Of a stretch of 64,000 nucleotides of DNA, positions 51,496-60,473 are shown one piece after another; within the stretch, counting starts at the first letter, position 1; every line of letters begins with the position of its first letter. The stretch is taken from assembly GCF_011751865.2 (NCBI RefSeq), contig NZ_CP061770.1, forward strand, positions 62,001-126,000, written 5' to 3'. The notes under the pieces are model-generated. The model was not told the DNA's origin and made no database searches. It saw only the letters and a program-made list of their open reading frames with translations. Made by a program: the position numbers and the translations under genes. The stretch comes from Salinibacterium sp. ZJ70 (GTDB taxonomy: Bacteria > Actinomycetota > Actinomycetes > Actinomycetales > Microbacteriaceae).

Positions 51496-51540
51496 ATGCT
51501 AGCGACCTGCCGCTCCGAGTGCGCTTCCCCCGTATGGGGG
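51496..51540 (-). promoter_or_regulatory. Promoter region of propeller gene 2, with shared box
   Basis: TAGCAT (51496-51501) lies 7 nt before the ATG and GCGCTTCCCCC...GGGGG (51521-51540, plus-strand reading) begins 33 nt upstream, matching the first propeller gene in spacing and sequence. Confidence 0.5.
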
Positions 51541-51555
51541 TGTCCCCGTGCAACA

Positions 51556-51590
51556 GAGGGGGCGCGAGGCCGAAGCCCCACGCCCCCTTC
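51556..51590 (-). terminator. Terminator after purL
   Basis: AGGGGGCG and CGCCCCCT arms with an inner GGC/GCC stem, 15 nt after the purL stop; read leftwards it is followed by CTGTTGC. Confidence 0.65.
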
Positions 51591-51604
51591 AGCAGCAGAT
51601 CGGA

Positions 51605-53896
51605 TCAGGCGAAGCGCGCGCGCAGCGTCTCCGTGAAGGTCTTCGACAGCTCGTCCAGCGACGCTGTGAAGACGTCCTGCACCTCGAGAGCGGGCTCCGA
51701 GTCCGTCACGCCGATGCGGAGGACGGGGTAGCCGCGGCCCTCGCACAGGCGCGTGAACTTCACATCCTCCTCGCGCGGCACCGCGACGAGCACGCGACCC
51801 GTCGACTCCGAGAAGAGCGCCGTCGCGACATCGACGCCGTCGCGCGCGATGAGCTCATCGAGGAACACGCGGGCACCCACGCCGAAGCGCAGCACGCCCT
51901 CGGCGAGAGCGATCGCGAGACCGCCGTCGGAGAGGTCGTGGGCGGCGTTCAGAAGACCCTCGTGCGCGGCGGCCTGAAGAAGCCCGCCGAGGTTCATCTC
52001 GGCCTCGAGGTCGACCTTCGGCGGGCGTCCGCCGAGGTGGTCGTGCACGACGCCGGCCCACGCCGATCCGTCGAGCTCGAGGGCGGTCGTGCCGAGCAGG
52101 TACAGGTTGTCGCCCGCATCCTGCCAGCCCGACGGCACGCGGCGGCCCACGTCGTCGATCGTGCCCATGACGGCGATGACGGGCGTGGGGTGGATCGGCA
52201 CATCGCCCGTCTGGTTGTAGAACGACACGTTGCCGCCCGTCACGGGGATGCCCATCGTGAGGCAGGCGTCCGAGAGGCCCTCGACGGTCTGGCTGAACTG
52301 CCACATGACCTCGGGGTTCTCGGGGCTGCCGAAGTTGAGGCAGTCGGAGACCGCGACGGGCGTCGCACCCGTCACCGAGACGTTGCGGTAGGCCTCCGCG
52401 AGAGCCAGCTGCGCACCCTGGTACGGGTCGAGGTAGCAGTAGCGGCCATTCGCATCCGTCGCGAGCGCGAATCCGAGACCGGAGGTCTCGTCGACACGAA
52501 CCATGCCGCCGTCGTCGGGGTAGCTGAGGGCCGTGTTGCCGAGCACGTACTTGTCGTACTGGCTCGTGATCCAGCTCTTGTCGGCGAGATTCGCAGAGCC
52601 CAGCAGCTGCAGCACCTGCGCCTTGAGCGCGGGACCCTCGGTGGGGCGGGGCAGAGCGGATGCGGTGTCGGCGTTGAGCGCGTCCATCCACGTGGGGTAG
52701 CTGAGCGGACGCTCGTACACCGGACCGTCGATCGCGACCGTGCGCGGGTCGACGTCGACGATCGTCTCGCCCTTCCACTCGATGATGAGGCGGCCCGTGT
52801 CGGTGACCTCGCCGAGCACGCTCGCCTCGACATCCCACTTCTTCGTCACCGCGAGGAAGCCCTCGAGCTTCTCGGGGGCGACGACCGCCATCATGCGCTC
52901 CTGGCTCTCCGACATGAGGATCTCCTCAGCCGTGAGCGACGGGTCGCGCAGCAGCACGTCGTCGAGGGTGATGTGCATGCCGCCGTCGCCGTTGGAGGCG
53001 AGCTCGGAGGTCGCGCACGAGATGCCGGCGGCGCCCAGATCCTGGATGCCTTCGACGAGCTCGTTCTTGTAGAGCTCGAGGCAGCACTCGATGAGCACCT
53101 TCTCCATGAACGGGTCGCCCACCTGCACGGCGGGGCGCTTGCGGCCCGAGCCCTCATCGAACGACTCGGATGCGAGGATCGACGCGCCGCCGATGCCGTC
53201 GCCACCCGTGCGGGCGCCGAACAGCACGACCTTGTTGCCCACACCGCGCGCGTTCGCGAGGTGCAGATCCTCGTGGCGCAGCACGCCCACCGCGAGCGCA
53301 TTGACGAGCGGGTTCGCCTGGTAGATCGGGTCGAACCAGGTCTCGCCGCCGATGTTCGGCAGGCCCAGGCAGTTGCCGTAGAAGCTGATGCCCGAGACCA
53401 CGCCGGGAACGACGCGCGCCGTGTCGGGGTGGTCGATCGCGCCGAAGCGCAGCGCATCCATGACGGCCACGGGGCGCGCACCCATCGAGATGATGTCGCG
53501 CACGATGCCGCCGACGCCCGTCGCCGCACCCTGGAAGGGCTCGACGTAGCTCGGGTGGTTGTGGCTCTCGATCTTGAAGGTGACCGCCCAGCCTTCGCCG
53601 ATGTCGACGACGCCCGCGTTCTCACCCATGCCGACCATGAGGTTCTTCTTCATCTCGGGCGTGACCTTCTGCCCGAACTGGCGCAGCCACACCTTGCTCG
53701 ACTTGTAGGAGCAGTGCTCGCTCCACATGACGGAGTACATGGCGAGCTCGCCGCTCGTGGGGCGACGGCCGAGGATCTCGCGGATCTTCGCGTACTCGTC
53801 GTCCTTCAGCCCGAGGGCGCCGTACGGCTGCTCCTTCTCGGGTGTGGCGGCTGCGTTCTCGACGGTGTCGACGACGTGCGTCGAGGGAGTGCTCAC
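51605..53896 (-). CDS. purL: Phosphoribosylformylglycinamidine synthase, subunit II
   Basis: The 763-residue small-type PurL, which needs PurQ and PurS (both encoded at 56127-57076). Signatures include [38 protein letters not shown] and [11 protein letters not shown]. It makes FGAM from FGAR with ATP and glutamine. GTG 53896 has AAGGAG 8 nt upstream. The purQS genes lie 2.2 kb upstream, separated by the nuclease cassette and two small genes. Confidence 0.96.
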   Translation of the reverse strand: MSTPSTHVVDTVENAAATPEKEQPYGALGLKDDEYAKIREILGRRPTSGELAMYSVMWSEHCSYKSSKVWLRQFGQKVTPEMKKNLMVGMGENAGVVDIGEGWAVTFKIESHNHPSYVEPFQGAATGVGGIVRDIISMGARPVAVMDALRFGAIDHPDTARVVPGVVSGISFYGNCLGLPNIGGETWFDPIYQANPLVNALAVGVLRHEDLHLANARGVGNKVVLFGARTGGDGIGGASILASESFDEGSGRKRPAVQVGDPFMEKVLIECCLELYKNELVEGIQDLGAAGISCATSELASNGDGGMHITLDDVLLRDPSLTAEEILMSESQERMMAVVAPEKLEGFLAVTKKWDVEASVLGEVTDTGRLIIEWKGETIVDVDPRTVAIDGPVYERPLSYPTWMDALNADTASALPRPTEGPALKAQVLQLLGSANLADKSWITSQYDKYVLGNTALSYPDDGGMVRVDETSGLGFALATDANGRYCYLDPYQGAQLALAEAYRNVSVTGATPVAVSDCLNFGSPENPEVMWQFSQTVEGLSDACLTMGIPVTGGNVSFYNQTGDVPIHPTPVIAVMGTIDDVGRRVPSGWQDAGDNLYLLGTTALELDGSAWAGVVHDHLGGRPPKVDLEAEMNLGGLLQAAAHEGLLNAAHDLSDGGLAIALAEGVLRFGVGARVFLDELIARDGVDVATALFSESTGRVLVAVPREEDVKFTRLCEGRGYPVLRIGVTDSEPALEVQDVFTASLDELSKTFTETLRARFA

Positions 53897-53992
53897 GGGG
53901 GTTGCTCCTTGAAACGGGGCGGATGTGACGGCGCCTCCATCCTACCGGCGCGCGCATACGCCGATGGCGGTGCGCGCGAACAGCCGTGCCGC

Positions 53993-54060
53993 GCATCGAG
54001 ACGGCGCTTTCGACCCCTCCTGGAGTGAATTCGGGGTCGGAACTGACGTCTCGGCGCGGG
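53993..54060 (+). repeat. REP-like palindrome, copy B
   Basis: Nested arms CGAGACG/CGTCTCG (53997-54003, 54047-54053) and CGACCCC/GGGGTCG (54011-54017, 54033-54039) fold into one long hairpin. It ends 13 nt from the stop of the DUF559-type gene. Ungapped alignment with copy C (55019-55086) gives 50 identities in 68 by eye, with half of the differences in the loop. Confidence 0.75.
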
Positions 54061-54073
54061 TGCGCGGCGCGGC

Positions 54074-54967
54074 TCAGCGAGTGAGCGCGGAGCGGATGCG
54101 CGCGAGCGTCTCCGGGAGGTCGGGCCCGAGTCCGCGGGCGCGCACCCGGATGACGCGGTATCCCGCCTCGGTCGCCCGGTCGAAGCGCCGGATGTCGCGG
54201 TCGTACTGATAGGTCGAGGTGCGGTGCTGATCGCCGTCGTATTCGGCGATCACGCGACGGTCGGGCCAGGCCAGGTCGAAGTATCCGATGTGTCGGCCGC
54301 GTGCATCCCGGATGGCGACGCCGCACTGCGGATCGGGCAGTCCCGCATCCGCGAGCAGCAGCCGCAGCAGCGTCTCGGCCCGCGACTCGACCCCCTCCCG
54401 TACACGCGCGGCCGCGCGGCGGGCGGCGCGCACGTGGCGCCCGGTCGCGGCCTCCATGTGCGCGCGCAGCTCGTCGAGCCCGATGTGGGGGCGGATGTCG
54501 AGCGGGTCGAGCACGCGAGGGTCGAGCACGAGGTGGTCGCCCGCCGCCACGAGATCCTGCTCGCGGAGCACCCCAGCGGCTTCGAGGAACGCGAGCGCGG
54601 GAGGCGACCCGGGAAGCCCGTGCCGGGTGACCGGCTCGGCGCGCGGGCCATCATGCCCGACCATCCCCGCGCGACGCGGGCGCGTCCGCCCGCTCGCCGC
54701 GCTCACGTGCACGGGGTGAGGCGGGTGAGGAAGGGGCGCTCCCCAGAGCGCGAGCGCTGTGACCCCCGAGAAGCGGTCGCCGGGTCGTAGCAGCGGCGCA
54801 TACCCTTCGATCGCGCTCAGGGCGCCGTCGCGTCGCGCGCGGACGCCCCGGAACGGGCGCTCGAGGTCTCTGCCGCGCAGGCGCGAGGCGGAGTGCCCGA
54901 GCGCCAGGGCCTCGGCGACGGTGAACGACACACCGAGCTTCGGCTCGAGAGGTGTGCGGCGCGGCAT
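54074..54967 (-). CDS. AbiEi-like N-terminus fused to DUF559 (Vsr-like) nuclease domain
   Basis: A 297-residue protein. Residues 10-45 (VSFTVAEALALGHSASRLRG..) look like the winged-helix AbiEi-type domain. The C-terminal 100 residues form a DUF559/Vsr-like PD-(D/E)xK domain: E197 (SRAETLLRL), D231 (GYFDLAWPD), E242 (IAEYDGDQH). The family is widespread and often single-copy in actinobacteria, with unproven roles in defence or repair; no AbiEii toxin is near. ATG 54967 is chosen; CATGAT lies 6 nt upstream. REP-like palindromes flank the gene. Confidence 0.8.
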   Translation of the reverse strand: MPRRTPLEPKLGVSFTVAEALALGHSASRLRGRDLERPFRGVRARRDGALSAIEGYAPLLRPGDRFSGVTALALWGAPLPHPPHPVHVSAASGRTRPRRAGMVGHDGPRAEPVTRHGLPGSPPALAFLEAAGVLREQDLVAAGDHLVLDPRVLDPLDIRPHIGLDELRAHMEAATGRHVRAARRAAARVREGVESRAETLLRLLLADAGLPDPQCGVAIRDARGRHIGYFDLAWPDRRVIAEYDGDQHRTSTYQYDRDIRRFDRATEAGYRVIRVRARGLGPDLPETLARIRSALTR

Positions 54968-54972
54968 CCCTC

Positions 54973-54984
54973 GATCATGTGATC
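54973..54984 (+). promoter_or_regulatory. Palindrome GATCA-TG-TGATC over the DUF559 gene start region
   Basis: A 12-bp palindrome 6 nt upstream of the start, overlapping the weak -10 CATGAT. It may be an operator, perhaps bound by the gene product's own winged-helix domain; that is speculation. Confidence 0.4.
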
Positions 54985-55018
54985 CGAGGCCCCGGCGCGC
55001 GCACACTCATCCACAGGG

Positions 55019-55086
55019 GCATCGAGACGTCGATTCCGACCCATCCGAGGGGGGCTATCGGGTCGAAAGTGACGGCTCAGCGGGGG
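55019..55086 (+). repeat. REP-like palindrome, copy C
   Basis: Arms GAGACGTC/GACGGCTC (55024-55031, 55071-55078) and TTCCGACCC/GGGTCGAAA (55034-55042, 55060-55068) nest as in copy B. It lies 51 nt upstream of the DUF559-type gene start and 31 nt before the next gene. Same orientation and length as copy B in the best alignment. Confidence 0.75.
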
Positions 55087-55117
55087 CGTGGCGAGTGGGT
55101 GCGCCAGGATGGAGAGT

Positions 55118-55684
55118 ATGAGCATCCGCCGCGTCATCATCCTGCACGGCTACACCGCGCACCCCGGCAAGCACTGGTTCGGATGGCTCGCCGAGCAGCT
55201 CGCCCCGCACGGCATCGAGACGCACATCCCCGCGCTTCCCAACACCGACAGCCCGGATGCGGCGGCGTGGACGGATGCGGCGCTCGCCGCCATCGGCACC
55301 CCGGCGTCCGACACGGTCGTCATCGGCCACAGCCTCGGCACGATCACGGCGATCCGCGCCCTCGGTCGCGCGTTCGCCGCCGACGAGGATGCCCGCCTCG
55401 GCGGCCTCGTGCTCGTGGCGCCGTTCGTCGATCCGGTTCCGGGGCTCTCCGAGCTCGACCCGTTCGTCGATGACGTGCCTGAGCTCGCGCCCCTCGCCGG
55501 GCGCATCGACCGCCGCCTCGCGATCCATTCGGACCACGACTCTGTCGTGCCGATCGCGCTCGCGGCCCCCGTGATCGCGGGGCTCGACGCGGAGGTCATC
55601 GAGGTCCCCGGAGGCGGGCACCTCATGGAATCCGAGGGATGGACGACCCTGCCCCCGCTCGTCCCCTGGATTCTCGCGGACTGA
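55118..55684 (+). CDS. RBBP9/YdeN-type alpha/beta hydrolase
   Basis: A 188-residue small serine hydrolase: RRVIILHGYTAHPGKHWFGW at the N-terminus, nucleophile GHSLGT, an acidic residue in HSDHDSVVP and the histidine in PGGGHL. The substrate is unknown. ATG 55118 is preceded by GGAG 3 nt upstream; an in-frame ATG at 55109 is an alternative. Confidence 0.87.
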   Translation: MSIRRVIILHGYTAHPGKHWFGWLAEQLAPHGIETHIPALPNTDSPDAAAWTDAALAAIGTPASDTVVIGHSLGTITAIRALGRAFAADEDARLGGLVLVAPFVDPVPGLSELDPFVDDVPELAPLAGRIDRRLAIHSDHDSVVPIALAAPVIAGLDAEVIEVPGGGHLMESEGWTTLPPLVPWILAD

Positions 55685-55745
55685 CGCGCTTGGATGTGGG
55701 CGTGACCGCATCCATCTCCTCGCCGACCGCGATCGCGGGCCGCGG

Positions 55746-56099
55746 ATGACGCCCGAGCCACAGGCCGCGCTCGGCTGGATCGCGGCGCGCCGCGCCCGGG
55801 TCGAGGAGCGGCTCGCATCCGTCGAGGGTCGGCTCGTGAGTGTGCGCGAGGCGCGCAGCGAATGGTCGGATGAGGAACACGATCCCGAGGGCTTCGCGCT
55901 CACCTTCGAATGGCAGCAGGCGGAGGGAGCGGCTCGCGAGCACCGACAGGAGCTCGTCGAGCTCGATCAGGCCGCGGCGCGCGTGCGGGAGGGGCGCTAC
56001 GGGATCTGCACGGTGTGCGGCAACCCGATCCCCGACGCGCAGCTCGAGCGCACGCCCACGCGCACGACGTGCGTGGCGCACGCCGCCGCGCGACGCTAG
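55746..56099 (+). CDS. TraR/DksA-type zinc-finger protein
   Basis: A 117-residue protein: a long helical coiled-coil-like N-terminus (about 1-80) and a C-terminal finger CTVCGNPI...CVAH, in which the last cysteine of the usual four is histidine. TraR/DksA-like proteins bind RNA polymerase or act as small regulators. The start is less certain, as no ribosome-binding site is seen before ATG 55746. Confidence 0.8.
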   Translation: MTPEPQAALGWIAARRARVEERLASVEGRLVSVREARSEWSDEEHDPEGFALTFEWQQAEGAAREHRQELVELDQAAARVREGRYGICTVCGNPIPDAQLERTPTRTTCVAHAAARR

Positions 56100-56126
56100 A
56101 AGCGCAGCCGCCGGGCGCGCCGAGCC

Positions 56127-56830
<704 letters not shown>

Positions 56831-56831
<1 letters not shown>

Positions 56832-57076
56832 CAGACGACCTTCACCGCGACGACGTCTTCGATGACCTGGTTGGAGAGGAAGTCCTCGGCGAGCTTCTGC
56901 GCCTCGGCGAGCACCTCGTCGGTGACCTCGCCCTCGACGGTGATCTCGAAGCGCTTGCCGATGCGCACATCGGCGAACGCGCTGTGGCCGCGCTTGGCGA
57001 GCGCGCCTGCGGTGGCCTTGCCTGCGGGGTCGAGCAGCTCGGGCTTCGGCATGACCTCGACGACGATGGTGGGCAC
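56831..57076 (-). CDS. purS: Phosphoribosylformylglycinamidine synthase subunit PurS
   Basis: The 81-residue bridging subunit of the PurLQS complex: [30 protein letters not shown]-like core and the C-terminal [14 protein letters not shown] 57076 has AGGGAG about 8 nt upstream. It begins the purSQ pair. Confidence 0.93.
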
Positions 57077-57114
57077 GGCGGATCTCCCTGAATTTTCGAG
57101 GGGCGGGGACCTCC

Positions 57115-57723
57115 TCAGTCTACGGGCACCTGCATGTCGGCGCGGTTCGCGCCCGCGCGGATGAGCGCGGCGTTCTGCTCGTCGGGGCCGAGGGCCCACG
57201 CGCGGGCGGCATCCGGGGTCTTCCCGTGTCGGATGTGGCGCGCGATGAGGCGCTCCTGGCGCACGTTCGCGTCGAGCTGCAGGAACGCGGTGATGTCCAG
57301 CAGCGGGGCGATGCGCTCCCATCCGTCGGCGTCGTGCAGCAGGTAGTTGCCTTCGACGATCACGATGCGGTGGCGCTCCTCGATCCGGATCGCGTCGGGC
57401 ACGGCCTCTTCGGTCCCGCGGTCGAAGTCGGGGGCGGCGACGGGCACGTCGTCGGCGAGGAGGGCGACCAGCAGCGCGGCGAATCCGTCGACGTCGAACG
57501 TGTCGGGTGCGCCCATCCGATCACGGCGCCCGAGCTCTGCGAGCTGCGCCTGCGGCAGGTGGAAGCCGTCCATGGGCACGACGATCGCGTCGTCGCCGAG
57601 GTGGATCGCGAGGCCTGTCGCGAAGGTCGACTTGCCGGCGCCCGGCTCCCCTGTGATGCCGACGATCACGCGGCCGTCTGCGGCGAGCTCGCGGATGCGG
57701 GCGGCGAGGTCGAGGGCGCTCAT
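57115..57723 (-). CDS. Uridine kinase-like nucleoside/nucleotide kinase
   Basis: A 202-residue P-loop kinase (Walker [10 protein letters not shown], residues 25-33) of the uridine kinase/PRK group, nearest to YggC-type proteins: [12 protein letters not shown] and EGNYLL are the substrate-side motifs. The substrate is unknown. ATG 57723 overlaps the stop of the SGNH hydrolase gene (ATGA). Confidence 0.87.
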   Translation of the reverse strand: MSALDLAARIRELAADGRVIVGITGEPGAGKSTFATGLAIHLGDDAIVVPMDGFHLPQAQLAELGRRDRMGAPDTFDVDGFAALLVALLADDVPVAAPDFDRGTEEAVPDAIRIEERHRIVIVEGNYLLHDADGWERIAPLLDITAFLQLDANVRQERLIARHIRHGKTPDAARAWALGPDEQNAALIRAGANRADMQVPVD

Positions 57724-58502
57724 CCGTCGATCTGGCGTCCGGCGTGCTCGATGCGGCGCAGGCCACGCGTCCACGCTTCGTCGATGGCGAAGCGCGCCCA
57801 GTCGGCGTAACCGGAGGCGGAGGGGTGGAAGCCATCGCGCGCGAAGAACTGCGGACCGTACTCGGGCGGGAGCGCTTCGGTCATCATCCATCGATCATCT
57901 CGCGCCACAACGGTCTGTGCGGCGTGTTCGAGGGCGCGGGCGTGCCGGTGCAGCACGCTGCGCAGCGGTTCGGGGAGCACCTCGAACCGCGCGAAGACGG
58001 GCAGGTTGGAGACGAGGATGAGCGCATCGGGGTGGCGGTCGCTGACGGTCTCGAGCAGGGTGCGGAGGTCGCGCGCGTAGGCGCGGGCGCTGCGGGCGCT
58101 GAGGGCGTCGTTGGCGCCGAGGCTCACGAAGACCAGATCGACGGGCCGTGCGATGGCGTCGGTGAGGTGGTACGTGAGGAAGTGCTCGGTGTCGGCGCCG
58201 CTGCTGCCGATGGCGCGCCACATGACGCCGCGGCCCGTGCGGGCGCTCAGCTCCCGGGCGACGGATGCCGCGAGGCCGTCATCCTGGGTGTCGACACCCA
58301 CGCCCGCGGCGGTCGAGTCGCCCGCCACGACGAGGCGCAGCGCGCTGTGGCCGTCGACCCGCCCCTCCCACGGGCGCGCAGCTTCCGGGAGGTGCTCGAT
58401 GCTCGCCTCCAGCGCCTTCTTCTGCTTCAGGATGCGCGGCGCGCGCAGCAGAAGCTGCAGGCGTGTGGCGCGCGGAGCGGAGGGGTGCTGGGGGGTGGGC
58501 AC
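57720..58502 (-). CDS. SGNH/GDSL-type hydrolase
   Basis: A 260-residue esterase-like protein. Block I is VVAGDSTAAG (nucleophile Ser), block III GANDAL, and block V DGFHPSASGYADWA with the catalytic Asp and His. No signal peptide is evident, though a basic N-terminus with LQLLLRAPRIL may associate with membrane. GTG 58502 has TAGAAT 8 nt upstream. Confidence 0.88.
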   Translation of the reverse strand: MPTPQHPSAPRATRLQLLLRAPRILKQKKALEASIEHLPEAARPWEGRVDGHSALRLVVAGDSTAAGVGVDTQDDGLAASVARELSARTGRGVMWRAIGSSGADTEHFLTYHLTDAIARPVDLVFVSLGANDALSARSARAYARDLRTLLETVSDRHPDALILVSNLPVFARFEVLPEPLRSVLHRHARALEHAAQTVVARDDRWMMTEALPPEYGPQFFARDGFHPSASGYADWARFAIDEAWTRGLRRIEHAGRQIDG

Positions 58503-58558
58503 GATCTCAGATTCTACGTGGGTGAGTGCTGCTCACTCGCGGGGATCGGCTCCTGCGG

Positions 58559-59446
58559 CTACCCGCGTTCGGGGGTGGTGACGAGGATGAGGTTGCCCCA
58601 CGGGTCGTCGACCTCGACCGCGCGGCCGTCGTCGCGGGTGGCGATGCCGTAGTGGTCGAGGCGCTCGCCGAGGGCTCCGAGGTCGTCGGTGCTCGGCACC
58701 TCGATGTCGACGCGACCGAGGCCGAGGGTCTGCTGGCGGCGGCCGGCGCCGCGCGAGTTCCACACGTTCATGGCCATGTGGTGGTGGTATCCGCCGGCGG
58801 AGACGAACACGGCCTGGCCGGGGATTGCGATGGTCTCGTCGAAGCCGAGCTGGTCGACGTAGAAGGCGCGCGCGGTCTCGGTGTCGCCGACGGAGAGGTG
58901 GATGTGGCCGACGCGCGCGTCGCCCGCGAGGGGGCCGGAGAGTCCCTCTTCGGTCATGTTCTCGGCGAGGAAGCGGTTGGGGTCGAGGAACACGGTGCCC
59001 ATCTCGATGGTGCCGTGCACCCAGCTCCAGCTGCTGCGTTCGGTGTCCCAGTAGAGCTCGACGCCGTTGCCTTCGGGGTCGTCGAAGTAGAAGGCGTTGG
59101 AGACGAAGTGGTCGCTCGATCCGGTGAAGGTGCCGGGGTGCTTCTGCGCGACGGAGTACACGGCGGCGGCGAGGGCGGCTTTGGTGTCGAAGAGGATCGC
59201 GGTGTGGAAGAGGCCGGCGTCGCGTGGGCCGGCGTGGCGCAGCTCGGGGGTGTGGTGCAGCGCGACGACCGGGCGCGGGCCTTCGGCGGCGTTCGCGCGG
59301 CCGAGCACGACGCGGGGTCCGGTTGCGTCGAGCACGTCGAGGCCGATGGCGTCGCCGTAGTAGCGGGTCATCCCGTCGAGGTCGGCGACGTTGAGGGTGA
59401 CGGCGCCCATGGAGGTGTCGGCGGCGAAGCGTGTGGTCTCGGTCAT
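58559..59446 (-). CDS. VOC family dioxygenase-like protein (CatE type)
   Basis: A 295-residue protein with two glyoxalase/bleomycin-resistance modules. Probable metal ligands are a histidine in GLFHTAILF or VGHIHLSV, and the acidic residues in GNGVELYWD and DDPWGNLI. The layout matches catechol-2,3-dioxygenase CatE-like proteins, often induced by quinones. Its upstream region carries TACAACT repeats. Confidence 0.85.
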   Translation of the reverse strand: MTETTRFAADTSMGAVTLNVADLDGMTRYYGDAIGLDVLDATGPRVVLGRANAAEGPRPVVALHHTPELRHAGPRDAGLFHTAILFDTKAALAAAVYSVAQKHPGTFTGSSDHFVSNAFYFDDPEGNGVELYWDTERSSWSWVHGTIEMGTVFLDPNRFLAENMTEEGLSGPLAGDARVGHIHLSVGDTETARAFYVDQLGFDETIAIPGQAVFVSAGGYHHHMAMNVWNSRGAGRRQQTLGLGRVDIEVPSTDDLGALGERLDHYGIATRDDGRAVEVDDPWGNLILVTTPERG

Positions 59447-59452
59447 GATGCG

Positions 59453-59478
59453 TACAACTTACTTGAAGCTACAACTAT
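59453..59478 (-). promoter_or_regulatory. Operator-like repeats upstream of the VOC gene
   Basis: TACAACT occurs at 59453-59459 and 59470-59476, flanking the near-palindrome TACTTGAAGCTA. On the minus strand 59471-59478 reads ATAGTTGT, identical to the 8-mer in the cupin-operon palindrome at 22191-22198. A MarR/HxlR-type regulator is likely, by inference. Confidence 0.45.
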
Positions 59479-59548
59479 TCCGCAATCGGGCGCGGCGCCG
59501 CTCAGGCATCCGGCAGGATGGGGGCGAATGCAAGGAGGCGATTCAGCC

Positions 59549-60454
59549 ATGGATCAGCGCACCGTCCTCGTGATCGGCGAGAGCCTCATCGACGTCGTTC
59601 CCCGCAACGGCATCGATGAGCGGATCGTCGGCGGCTCGCCCGCCAACATCGCGTTCGGGCTCGGCCGCCTCGGCATCCCCGTGCGCTTCCTCACCGGCAT
59701 CGCCAGCGATCCCGATGGCGAGGCGATCGCCTCGCACCTCGCGAGCTCCGGTGTGCAGCTCGACGACGCATCCTGGGCGCTCGGCGCCACGAGTGTCGCC
59801 CGTGTCGAGCTCCAGCCCGACGGCTCCGCGCGCTACGACTTCACGATCGACTCGAGCCTCCCCGAGCCCGAGCTTCGCGGCGAGACCGTCGTGCACATCG
59901 GATCCATCAGCGCGTTCCTCGCGCCCGGGGCGGATGTCGTCGAGCAGTTCATCCGCACGTTGCCGGATGACGTGCGCGTCACCTTCGACCCCAACATCCG
60001 CGCGAGCCTCGTCACCGACCATGAGGCCGCCGTCGCGCGCTTCGAGCGTCTCGCCTCACGCTGCACGCTCGTGAAGATGAGCGACGAGGATGCCGAGTGG
60101 CTCTACCCCGCGCTCGAGCTGCCCGGTGTGCTCGCGCACGTGCGCGGCCTCGGCGCCGCGCTCGCCGTCATCACCCGCGGAGGCGAGGGCGCGCTGCTGC
60201 AGAGTGCGGCCGCGGATGCCGTAGCCCGCGCCCCGAAGGTGACCGTCGCCGACACGATCGGCGCGGGCGACACGTTCATGACGGCGCTCATCTCGCGCCT
60301 CGCGACCGACCTGCCGGGCGACCTCGCGCTCGATGCTGCGGCGCTCGTGGAGCTCGGCTCCTTCGCCGCGACCGCGGCTGCCATCACCGTGCAGCGCACG
60401 GGCGCCGATCTGCCGTGGCGCGCCGAGCTCGATGCGGCGCTCGCGGCAGGCTGA
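59549..60454 (+). CDS. PfkB family carbohydrate kinase (fructokinase-like)
   Basis: A 301-residue ribokinase-family enzyme: GGSPANIAFGLGRLG is the first PfkB signature and DTIGAGDTFMTAL the second, with the catalytic Asp in GAGD. Fructose is the likeliest substrate by resemblance. AAGGAGG lies 11 nt before ATG 59549; an in-frame ATG at 59528 is less likely because the AAGGAGG would then be inside the gene. Confidence 0.87.
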   Translation: MDQRTVLVIGESLIDVVPRNGIDERIVGGSPANIAFGLGRLGIPVRFLTGIASDPDGEAIASHLASSGVQLDDASWALGATSVARVELQPDGSARYDFTIDSSLPEPELRGETVVHIGSISAFLAPGADVVEQFIRTLPDDVRVTFDPNIRASLVTDHEAAVARFERLASRCTLVKMSDEDAEWLYPALELPGVLAHVRGLGAALAVITRGGEGALLQSAAADAVARAPKVTVADTIGAGDTFMTALISRLATDLPGDLALDAAALVELGSFAATAAAITVQRTGADLPWRAELDAALAAG

Positions 60455-60473
60455 GCGCGCCCGCGGCGCTCAG
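60451..60473. terminator. Palindrome spanning two convergent stop codons
   Basis: CTGAGCGC (60451-60458) and GCGCTCAG (60466-60473) pair; the left arm contains the kinase stop TGA and the right arm the purC stop. It may act as a bidirectional terminator. Confidence 0.6.

Noticed and set aside
51548..54028. 826-codon plus-strand frame opposite purL
   Set aside because: Composition is typical of an antisense frame in GC-rich DNA and purL on the other strand is complete.
53897..55117. Classical insertion sequence around the DUF559-type gene
   Set aside because: No transposase motif, terminal inverted repeats of IS type or target-site duplication could be seen; the flanking units are REP-like hairpins instead.
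58526..59548. Long in-frame upstream extension of the PfkB kinase
   Set aside because: It is antisense to the VOC gene, has low-complexity composition, and AAGGAGG supports a start at 59549.
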